A DNA stretch of 64,000 nucleotides from Pampus argenteus (Eukaryota; Chordata; Actinopteri; Scombriformes; Stromateidae): positions 1,486,001-1,550,000 of the forward strand of contig CM072879.1 in assembly GCA_036937835.1 (NCBI GenBank), in the 5' to 3' direction. The number at the start of each line of letters is the position of its first letter. Position 1 is the stretch's first letter. Positions 24,001 through 33,316 of this stretch are shown here, piece after piece. The translations under genes and the position numbers were made by a program. A model generated the notes under the pieces. The model had not been told where the DNA came from, searched no databases, and was given only the letters and a program-made list of their open reading frames with translations.

Positions 24001-24939
24001 AGAGAAAGCTATTTTTACAAATGTTACAGTAAAAGCTGCAGGAAGCTCTCAGAAGTGAGTTTTTTTGGTCCTAATCATTAGAAATCAGTTACTTGTTGAT
24101 GGCAAACATGGTTTTGATTGAAAATATTGCTCCTTGTTTAAGAAAAACTGTAATTGTCAGTTTTGGCCTGAGAGAAAGCTATTTTTACAAATGTTACAGT
24201 AAAAGCTGCAGGAAGCTCTCAGAAGTTTTTTTTTGGGCTCCTAATCATTAGAAATCAGTTACTTGTTGATGGCAAACATGGTTTTGATTGAAAATATTGC
24301 TCCTTGTTTAAGAAAAACTGTAGTTGTCAGTTTTGGCCTGAGACAAAGTTATTTTTACAAATGTTACAGTAAAAGCTGCAGGAAGCTCTCAGAAGTGAGT
24401 TTTTTTGGTCCTAATCATTAGAAATCAGTTACTTGTTGATGGCAAACATGGTTTTGATTGAAAATATTGCTCCTTGTTTAAGAAAAACTGTAGTCGTCAG
24501 TTTTGGCCTGAGAGAAAGCTATTTTTACAAATGTTACAGTAAAAGCTGCAGGAAGCTCTCAGAAGTGAGTTTTTTGGTCCTAATCATTAGAAATCAGTTA
24601 CTTGTTGATCGCAAACATGGTTTTGATTGAAAATATTGCTCCTTGTTTAAGAAAAACTGTAGTTGTCAGTTTTGGCCTGAGAGAAAGCTATTTTTACAAA
24701 TGTTACAGTAAAAGCTGCAGGAAGCTCTCAGAAGTGAGTTTTTTGGTCCTAATCATTAGAAATCAGTTACTTGTTGATCGCAAACATGGTTTTGATTGAA
24801 AATATTGATCTTTGTTTAGGAAAAACTGTAGTTGTCAGTTTTGGCCTGAGAGAAAGCTATTTTTACAAATGTTACAGTAAAAGCTGCAGGAAGCTCTCAG
24901 AAGTGAGTTTTTTGGTCCTAATCATTAGAAATCAGTTAC
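21052..24939 (+). repeat. Left HOR-B unit 2: 23 monomers, 3888 bp
   Basis: It follows unit 1 at offset 3720 (3719 after the one-base difference near 24095). It divides again into a 2702-bp part (21052-23753) and a shorter part beginning at 23754. The shorter part has one additional monomer (24602-24770), a near copy of its neighbours that shares GATCGCAAAC, so this is a single-monomer insertion. A private change, GCTGGAGGAAG near 22349, removes one PstI site. Confidence 0.9.
22573..23584 (+). repeat. 6-monomer HOR nested in HOR-B unit 2
   Basis: The same six-monomer series as 18853-19864, exactly 3720 bp later, including the AAATTAGTTAC variant near 23405 that also appears near 19685. Confidence 0.85.
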
Positions 24940-25985
24940 TTGTTGATGGCAAACATGGTTTTGATTGAAAATATTGCTCCTTGTTTAAGAAAAACTGTAG
25001 TTGTCAGTTTTGGCCTGAGAGAAAGCTATTTTTACAAATGTTACAGTAAAAGCTGCAGGAAGCTCTCAGAAGTGAGTTTTTTGGTCCTAATCATTAGAAA
25101 TCAGTTACTTGTTGATGGCAAACATGGTTTTGATTGAAAATATTGCTCCTTGCTAAGAAAAACTGTAGTTGTCAGTTTTGGCCTGAGAGAAAGCTATTTT
25201 TACAAATGTTACAGTAAAAGCTGCAGGAAGCTCTCAGAAGTTATTTTTGGGCTCCTAATCATTAGAAATCAGTTCCTTGTTGATGGCAAACATGGTTTTG
25301 ATTGAAAATATTGCTCCTTGTTTAAGAAAAACTGTAGTTGTCAGTTTTGGCCTGAGACAAAGCTATTTTTACAAATGTTACAGTAAAAGCTGCAGGAAGC
25401 TCTCAGAAGTGAGTTTTTTGGTCCTTATCATTAGAAATCAGTTACTTGTTGATGGCAAACATGGTTTTGATTGAGAATATTGCTCCTTGTTTAAGAAAAA
25501 CTGTAGTTGTTAGTTTTGGCCTAAGAGAAAGCTATTTTTACAAATGTTACAGTAAAAGCTGCAGGAAGCTCTCAGAAGTTATTTTTGGGCTCCTAATCAT
25601 TAGAAATCAGGTACTTGTTGATGGCAAACATGGTTTTTATTGAAAATATTGCTCCTTGTTTAAGAAAAACTGTAGTTGTCAGTTTTGGCCTGAGAGAAAG
25701 CTATTTTTACAACTGTTACAGTAAAAGCTGCAGGAAGCTCTCAGAAGTTTTTTTTGAGGCTCCTAATCATTAGAAATCAGTTACTTGTTGATGGCAAACA
25801 TGGTTTTGATTGAAAATATTGCTCCTTGTTTAAGAAAAACTGTAGTTGTCAGTTTTGGCCTGAGAGAAAGCTATTTTTACAAATGTTACAGTAAAAGCTG
25901 CAGGAAGCTCTCAGAAGTGAGTTTTTTGGTCCTAATCATTAGAAATCAGTTACTTGTTGATGGCAAACATGGTTTTGATTGAAAA
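24940..25985 (+). repeat. Divergent monomers at the junction end of the left arm
   Basis: Monomers start at 24940, 25109, 25277, 25446, 25616 and 25785, with a truncated copy from 25954. They carry many private changes for so short a stretch: GTTCCTTG (25272), GTCCTTATC (25421), GAGAATATT (25473), GTTGTTAGTTTTGG (25505), CAGGTACTTG (25608), TTTTTATTG (25634), ACAACTGTTAC (25709) and TTTTTTTTGAGGCTCC (25748). The 25109 monomer has the TTGCTAAG deletion and GTTATTTTTGGGCTCC also seen in HOR-A at 546 and 5144. Confidence 0.85.
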
Positions 25986-25995
25986 AAAAAAAATA
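25982..25995. other. Convergent inversion junction with A-rich filler
   Basis: The plus-oriented monomer is cut after GATTGAAAA (25977-25985). A run of 12 A begins at 25982 and is followed by T and A (25994-25995). From 25996 the sequence AACTACAGTTTTTC is the reverse complement of the monomer's GAAAAACTGTAGTT. About 10 bases (25986-25995) therefore belong to neither arm. The two arms break at different monomer positions, about 25-30 bp apart. If folded, GATTGAAAA pairs with TTTTCAATC at 26027-26035, leaving a loop of about 41 nt. This may be a real rearrangement breakpoint; an assembly join is the alternative. Confidence 0.9.
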
Positions 25996-26029
25996 AACTA
26001 CAGTTTTTCTTAAACAAGGAGCAATATTT

Positions 26030-27072
26030 TCAATCAAAACCATGTTTGCCATCAACAAGTAACTGATTTCTAATGATTAGGACCAAAAAACTCACTTCTG
26101 AGAGCTTCCTGCAGCTTTTACTGTAACATTTGTAAAAATAGCTTTCTCTCAGGCCAAAACTGACAACTACAGTTTTTCTTAAACAAGGAGCAATATTTTC
26201 AATGAAAACCATGTTTGCCATCAACAAGTAACTGATTTCTAATGATTAGGACCAAAAAACTCACTTCTGAGAGCTTCCTGCAGCTTTTACTGTAACATTT
26301 GTAAAAATAGCTTTCTTTCAGGCCAAAACTGACAACTACAGTTTTTCTTAAACAAGGATCAATATTTTCAATGAAAACCATGTTTGCCATCAACAAGTAA
26401 CTGATTTCTAATGATTAGGACCAAAAAACTCACTTCTGAGAGCTTCCTGCAGCTTTTAATGTAACATTTGTAAAAATAGCTTTCTCTCAGGCCAAAACTG
26501 ACAACTACAGTTTTTCTTAAACAAGGAGCAATATTTTCAATGAAAACCATGTTTGCCATCAACAAGTAACTGATTTCTAATGATTAGGACCAAAAAACTC
26601 ACTTCTGAGAGCTTCCTGCAGCTTTTAATGTAACATTTGTAAAAATAGCTTTCTCTCAGGCCAAAACTGACAACTACAGTTTTTCTTAAACAAGGAGCAA
26701 TATTTTCAATCAAAACCATGTTTGCCATCAACAAGTAACTGATTTCTAATGATTAGGACCAAAAAACTCACTTCTGAGAGCTTCCTGCTGCTTTTACTGT
26801 AATATTTGTAAAAATAGCTTTCTCTTAGGCCAAAACTGACAACTACAGTTTTTCTTAAACAAGGAGCAATATTTTCAATCAAAACCATGTTTGCCATCAA
26901 CAAGTAACTGATTTCTAATGATTAGGACCAAAAAACTCACTTCTGAGAGCTTCCTGCAGCTTTTACTGTAACATTTGTAAAAATAGCTTTGTCTCAGGCC
27001 AAAACTGACAACTACAGTTTTTCTTAAACAAGGAGCAATATTTTCAATCAAAACCATGTTTGCCATCAACAA
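26030..27072 (-). repeat. Inverted counterpart of left-arm block 9565-10607
   Basis: Read on the minus strand from 27072 downward, the monomer types come in the same order as 9565-10607: GACAA type; AAATATTAC with lost PstI site (complement CTGCTGC near 26786); ACATT with GATTG; ACATT with CATTG; CATTG with GATCC; CATTG. The fifth has a private GAAAGAAAG change (CTTTCTTTC near 26311). The match ends around 27072. This ties the first kilobase of the right arm to an internal left-arm segment. Confidence 0.85.
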
Positions 27073-29909
27073 GTAACTGATTTCTAATGATTAGGACCAA
27101 AAAACTCACTTCTGAGAGCTTCCTGCAGCTTTTACTGTAACATTTGTAAAAAAAAGCTTTCTCTCAGGCCAAAACTGACAACTACAGTTTTTCTTAAATA
27201 AGGAGCAATATTTTCAACAAAACCATGTTTGCCATCAACAAGTAACTGATTTCTAATGATTAGGAGCCCAAAAAAAACTTCTGAGAGCTTCATGCAGCTT
27301 TTACTGTAACATTTGTAAAAATAGCTTTCTCTCAGGCCAAAACTGACAACTACAGTTTTTCTTAAACAAGGAGCAATATTTTCAATGAAAACCATGTTTG
27401 CCATCAACAAGTAACTGATTTCTAATGATTAGGACCAAAAAACTCACTTCTGAGAGCTTCCTGCAGCTTTTACTGTAACATTTGTAAAAATAGCTTTCTC
27501 TCAGGCCAAAACTGACAACTACAGTTTTTCTTAAACAAGGATCAATATTTTCAACAAAACCATGTTTGCCATCAACAAGTAACTGATTTCTAATGATTAG
27601 GACCAAAAAACTCACTTCTGAGAGCTTCCTGCAGCTTTTACTGTAACATTTGTAAAAATAGCTTTCTCTCAGGCCAAAACTGACAACTACAGTTTTTCTT
27701 AAACAAGGATCAATATTTTCAATCAAAACCATGTTTGCCATCAACAAGTAACTGATTTCTAATGATTAGGACCAAAAAACTCACTTCTGAGAGCTTCCTG
27801 CAGCTTTTACTGTAACATTTGTAAAAATAGCTTTCTCTCAGGCCAAAACTGACAACTACAGTTTTTCTTAAACAAGGAGCAATATTTTCAATCAAAACCA
27901 TGTTTGCCATCAACAAGTAACTGATTTCTAATGATTAGGACCAAAAAACTCACTTCTGAGAGCTTCCTGCAGCTTTTACTGTAACATTTGTAAAAATAGC
28001 TTTCTCTCAGGCCAAAACTGACAACTACAGTTTTTCTTAAACAAGGAGCAATATTTTCAATCAAAACCATGTTTGCCATCAACAAGTAACTGATTTCTAA
28101 TGATTATGACCAAAAAAACTCACTTCTGAGAGCTTCCTGCAGCTTTTACTGTAACATTTGTAAAAATAGCTTTCTCTCAGGCCAAAACTGACAGTTTTTC
28201 TTAAACAAGGAGCAATATTTTCAATCAAAACCATGTTTGCCATCAACAAGTAACTGATTTCTAATGATTAGGAGCCCAAAACAAAACTTCTGAGAGCTTC
28301 CTGCAGCTTTTACTGTAACATTTGTAAAAATAGCTTTCTCTCAGGCCAAAACTGACAACTACAGTTTTTCTTAAACAAGGATCAATATTTTCAACAAAAC
28401 CATGTTTGCCATCAACAAGTAACTGATTTCTAATGATTAGGACCAAAAAACTCACTTCTGAGAGCTTCCTGCAGCTTTTACTGTAACATTTGTAAAAATA
28501 GCTTTCTCTCAGGCCAAAACTGACAACTACAGTTTTTCTTAAACAAGGATCAATATTTTCAATGAAAACCATGTTTGCCATCAACAAGTAACTGATTTCT
28601 AATGATTAGGACCAAAAAACTCACTTCTGAGAGCTTCCTGCAGCTTTTAATGTAACATTTGTAAAAATAGCTTTCTCTCAGGCCAAAACTGACAACTACA
28701 GTTTTTCTTAAACAAGGAGCAATATTTTCAATGAAAACCATGTTTGCCATCAACAAGTAACTGATTTCTAATGATTAGGACCAAAAAACTCACTTCTGAG
28801 AGCTTCCTGCAGCTTTTAATGTAACATTTGTAAAAATAGCTTTCTCTCAGGCCAAAACTGACAACTACAGTTTTTCTTAAACAAGGAGCAATATTTTCAA
28901 TCAAAACTATGTTTGCCGTCAACAAGTAACTGATTTCTAATGATTAGGACCAAAAAACTCACTTCTGAGAGCTTCCTGCAGCTTTTACTGTAATATTTGT
29001 AAAAATAGCTTTCTCTTAGGCCAAAACTGACAACTACAGTTTTTCTTAAACAAGGAGCAATATTTTCAATCAAAACCATGTTTACCATCAACAAGTAACT
29101 GATTTCTAATGATTAGGACCAAAAAACTCACTTCTGAGAGCTTCCTGCAGCTTTTACTGTAATATTTGTAAAAATAGCTTTCTCTTAGGCCAAAACTGAC
29201 AACTACAGTTTTTCTTAAACAAGGAGCAATATTTTCAATCAAAACCATGTTTGCCATCAACAAGTAACTGATTTATAATGATTAGGACCAAAAAACTCAC
29301 TTCTGAGAGCTTCCTGAAGCTTTTACTGTAACATTTGTAAAAATAGCTTTCTCTCAGGCCAAAACTGACAACTACAGTTTTTCTTAAATAAGGATCAATA
29401 TTTTCAACAAAACCATGTTTGCCATCAACAAGTAACTGATTTCTAATGATTAGGACCAAAAAACTCACTTCTGAGAGCTTCCTGCAGCTTTTACTGTAAC
29501 ATTTGTAAAAATAGCTTTCTCTCAGGCCAAAACTGACAACTACAGTTTTTCTTAAACAAGGAGCAATATTTTCAATCAAAACCATGTTTGCCATCAACAA
29601 GTAACTGATTTCTAATGATTAGGACCAAAAAACTCACTTCTGAGAGCTTCCTGCAGCTTTTACTGTAACATTTGTAAAAATAGCTTTCTCTCAGGCCAAA
29701 ACTGACACTACAGTTTTTCTTAAACAAGGATCAATATTTTCAATGAAAACCATGTTTGCCATCAACAAGTAACTGATTTCTAATGATTAGGACCAAAAAA
29801 ACTCACTTCTGAGAGCTTCCTGCAGCTTTTACTGTAACATTTGTAAAAATAGCTTTGTCTCAGGCCAAAACTGACAACTACAGTTTTTCTTAAACAAGGA
29901 GCAATATTT

Positions 29910-30930
29910 TCAATCAAAACCATGTTTGCCATCAACAAGTAACTGATTTCTAATGATTAGGACCAAAAAACTCACTTCTGAGAGCTTCCTGCAGCTTTTA
30001 CTGTAACATTTGTAAAAATAGCTTTCTCTCAGGCCAAAACTGACAACTACAGTTTTTCTTAAACAAGGAGCAATATTTTCAATCAAAACCATGTTTGCCA
30101 TCAACAAGTAACTGATTTCTAATGATTAGGACCAAAAAACTCACTTCTGAGAGATTCCTGCAGCTTTTACTGTAACATTTGTAAAAATAGCTTTCTCTCA
30201 GGCTAAAACTGACAACTACAGTTTTTCTTAAACAAGGAGCAATATTTTCAATCAAAACCATGTTTGCCATAAACAACTAACTGATTTCTAATGATTAGGA
30301 CCAAAAAACTCACTTCTGAGAGCTTCCTGCAGCTTTTGCTGTGACATTTGTAAAAATAACTTTCTCTCAGGCCAAAACTGACAACTACAGTTTTTCTTAA
30401 ACAAGGAGCAGTATTTTCAATCAAAACCATGTTTGCCATCAACAAGTAACTGATTTCTAATGATTAGGACAAAAAAACTCACTTCTGAGAGCTTCCTGCA
30501 GCTTTTACTGTAACATTTGTAAAAAAAGCTTTCTCTCTGCGAGAGAAGGCCAAAACTGACAACTACAGTTTTTCTTAAACAAGTAGCAATATTGTCAATC
30601 AAAACCATGTTTGCCATCAACAAGTAACTGATTTCTAATGATTAGGACCAAAAAACTCACTTCTGAGAGCTTCCTGCAGCTTTTACTGTAACATTTGTAA
30701 AAATAGCTTTCTCTCAGGCCAAAACTGACAACTACAGTTTTTCTTAAACAAGGAGCAATATTTTCAATCAAAACCATGTTTGCCATCAACAAGTAACTGA
30801 TTTCTAATGATTAGGACAAAAAAACTCACTTCTGAGAGCTTCCTGCAGCTTTTACTGTAACATTTGTAAATAATAGCTTTCTCTCAGGCCAAAACTGACA
30901 ACTACAGTTTTTCTTAAACAAGGAGCAATA
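29910..30930 (-). repeat. Cluster of unusually diverged monomers
   Basis: Six successive monomers with many private changes on the plus strand: GAGATTCCTG (30151), GGCTAAAACTG (30201), CCATAAACAACTAAC (30267), GCTGTGACATTTG (30338), AATAACTTTC (30355), GGAGCAGTATT (30405), AAGTAGCAATATTGTCAAT (30582) and one 178-bp palindrome monomer. Several of these variants (GCTGTGACATTTG, CAACAACTAAC, ATTGTCAAT) recur in the 32.5, 35.1 and 53.2 kb regions, so this looks like an older source stretch. Confidence 0.75.
30531..30547. other. 17-bp palindrome in 178-bp monomer variant, right-arm form
   Basis: TTCTCTC, TGC, GAGAGAA on the plus strand, with 7-bp arms. In satellite orientation the centre is GCA where the left arm has GCC. 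Other copies are at 32906-32922, 33253-33269, 35457-35473, 35804-35820, 36151-36167, 38020-38036, 38367-38383, 40916-40932, 50730-50746, 53611-53627, 53958-53974, 56507-56523 and 61425-61441. All fourteen share the right-arm centre. Confidence 0.9.
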
Positions 30931-31102
30931 TTTTCAATCAAAACCATGTTTGCCATCAACAAGTAACTGATTTCTAATGATTAGGACCAAAAAACTCACT
31001 TCTGAGAGCTTCCTGCAGCTTTTACTGTAACATTTGTAAAAATAGCTTTCTCTCAGGCCAAAACTGACAACTACAGTTTTTCTTAAACAAGAAGCAATAT
31101 TT

Positions 31103-33316
31103 TCAATCAAAACCATGTTTGCCATCAACAAGTAACTGATTTCTAATGATTAGGAGCTTAAAAATAAGTTCTGAGAGCTTCCTGCAGCTTTTACTGTAAC
31201 ATTTGTAAAAATAGCTTTCTCTCAGGCCAAAACTGACAACTACAGTTTTTCTTAAACAAGGATCAATATTTTCAACAAAACCATGTTTGCCATCAACAAG
31301 TAACTGATTTCTAATGATTAGGACCAAAAACTCACTTCTGAGAGCTTCCTGCAGCTTTTACTGTAACATTTGTAAAGAATAGCTTTCTCTCAGGCCAAAA
31401 CTGACAACTACAGTTTTTCTTAAACAAGGAGCAATATTTTCAATCAAAACCATGTTTGCCATCAACAAGTAACTGATTTCTAATGATTAGGACCAAAAAA
31501 CTCACTTCTGAGAGCTTCCTGCAGCTTTTACTGTAACATTTGTAAAAATAGCTTTCTCTCAGGCCCAAACTGACAACTACAGTTTTTCTTAAACAAGGAG
31601 CAATATTTTCAATCAAAACCATGTTTGCCATCAACAAGTAACTGATTTCTAATGATTAGGACCAAAAAACTCACTTCTGAGAGCTTCCTGCAGCTTTTAC
31701 TGTAACATTTGTAAAAATAGCTTTGTCTCAGGCCAAAACTGACAACTACAGTTTTTCTTAAACAAGGAGCAATATTTTCAATGAAAACCATGTTTGCCAT
31801 CAACAAGTAACTGATTTCTAATGATTAGGACCAAAAAACTCACTTCTGAGAGCTTCCTGCAGCTTTTACTGTAATATTTGTAAAAATAGCTTTCTCTTAG
31901 GCCAAAACTGACAACTACAGTTTTTCTTAAACAAGGAGCAATATTTTCAATCAAAACCATGTTTGCCATCAACAAGTAACTGATTTATAATGATTAGGAC
32001 CAAAAAACTCACTTCTGAGAGCTTCCTGCAGCTTTTACTGTAACATTTGTAAAAATAGCTTTCTCTCAGGCCAAAACTGACAACTACAGTTTTTCTTAAA
32101 TAAGGATCAATATTTTCAACAAAACCATGTTTGCCATCAACAAGTAACTGATTTCTAATGATTAGGACCAAAAAACTCACTTCTGAGAGCTTCCTGCAGC
32201 TTTTACTGTAACATTTGTAAAAATAGCTTTCTCTCAGGCCAAAACTGACAACTACAGTTTTTCTTAAACAAGGAGCAATATTTTCAATCAAAACCATGTT
32301 TGCCATCAACAAGTAACTGATTTCTAATGATTAGGACCAAAAAACTCACTTCTGAGAGCTTCCTGCAGCTTTTACTGTAACATTTGTAAAAATAGCTTTC
32401 TCTCAGGCCAAAACTGACACTACAGTTTTTCTTAAACAAGGATCAATATTTTCAATGAAAACCATGTTTGCCATCAACAAGTAACTGATTTCTAATGATT
32501 AGGACCAAAAAACTCACTTCTGAGAGCTTCCTGCAGCTTTTGCTGTGACATTTGTAAAAATAACTTTCTCTCAGGCCAAAACTGACAACTACAGTTTTTC
32601 TTAAACAAGGAGGAATATTTTCAATCAAAACCATGTTTGCCATCAACAACTAACTGATTTCTAATGATTAGGACCAAAAAACTCACTTCTGAGAGCTTCC
32701 TGCAGCTTTTACTGTAACATTTGTAAAAAAATAGCTTTCTCTCAGGCCAAAACTGACAACTACAGTTTTTCTTAAACAAGGAGCAATATTTTCAATCAAA
32801 ACCATGTTTGCCATCAACAAGTAACTGATTTCTAATGATTAGGACCAAAAAACTCACTTCTGAGAGCTTCCTGCAGCTTTTACTGTAACATTTGTAAAAA
32901 TAGCTTTCTCTCTGCGAGAGAAGGCCAAAACTGACAACTACAGTTTTTCTTAAACAAGGAGCAATATTGTCAATCAAAACCATGTTTGCCATCAACAAGT
33001 AACTGATTTCTAATGATTAGGACCAAAAAACTCACTTCTGAGAGCTTCCTGCAGCTTTTACTGTAACATTTGTAAAAATAGCTTTCTCTCAGGCCAAAAC
33101 TGACAACTACAGTTTTTCTTAAACAAGGAGCAATATTTTCAATCAAAACCATGTTTGCCATCAACAAGTAACTGATTTCTAATGATTAGGACAAAAAAAC
33201 TCACTTCTGAGAGCTTCCTGCAGCTTTTACTGTAACATTTGTAAAAAAAGCTTTCTCTCTGCGAGAGAAGGCCAAAACTGACAACTACAGTTTTTCTTAA
33301 ACAAGAAGCAATATTT
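31103..33316 (-). repeat. Right HOR-C unit, 2214 bp, marked by the GAGCTTAAAAAT monomer
   Basis: The unit is bounded by monomers with AGGAGCTTAAAAATAAGTT (plus strand, starting near 31151 and 33367) followed by a CAACAAAACC 168-bp monomer, a short A-run (GGACCAAAAACTC) and GTAAAGAATAGC. The marker combination recurs at 31103, 33317, 36892, 39108, 51471 and 54699. Confidence 0.85.

Larger units (their letters stand above)
1..25985 (+). repeat. Left arm of satellite array, ~169-bp monomers in direct orientation
   Basis: About 153 head-to-tail copies of one AT-rich monomer, all in the same orientation. Spacing is 169 bp in most copies, with 168-bp (one base lost, mostly GATTG to GTTG or TTGTTTAAG to TTGCTAAG), 170-bp (one extra T in a T-run) and 178-bp (9-bp insertion) variants. 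The array is continuous, with no interrupting unique DNA or mobile element. Variant monomers recur in fixed order, which defines several higher-order repeats listed separately. It looks like eukaryotic centromeric or heterochromatic satellite. That assignment rests on organisation only, since no family name can be attached from sequence. Confidence 0.98.
27073..31102 (-). repeat. Right arm, mixed-variant region
   Basis: About 24 monomers with no clear short-period HOR inside. Features include a GGAGCCC class (27261-, 28270-), a monomer that has lost five bases in the dyad region (CTGACAGTTTTTC at 28187-28199), 168-bp monomers with CAACAAAACC, and two monomers with AAACTATGTTTGCC or TTTACCATC (28905-29095). 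Several variants recur in the same order 19-20 kb further right (46.0-50.1 kb). Confidence 0.8.

Noticed and set aside
25982..25993. Poly(A) tail of a retrotransposed element at the junction
   Set aside because: There is no element body, no target-site duplication and no sequence other than satellite on either side. A 12-base A-run next to an existing GAAAA is explained more simply by filler or slippage at a breakpoint.
25977..26035. Perfect giant palindrome (cruciform or foldback amplification)
   Set aside because: Monomer variants on the two sides do not mirror one another, so the arms are the same family but not inverted copies of the same block.
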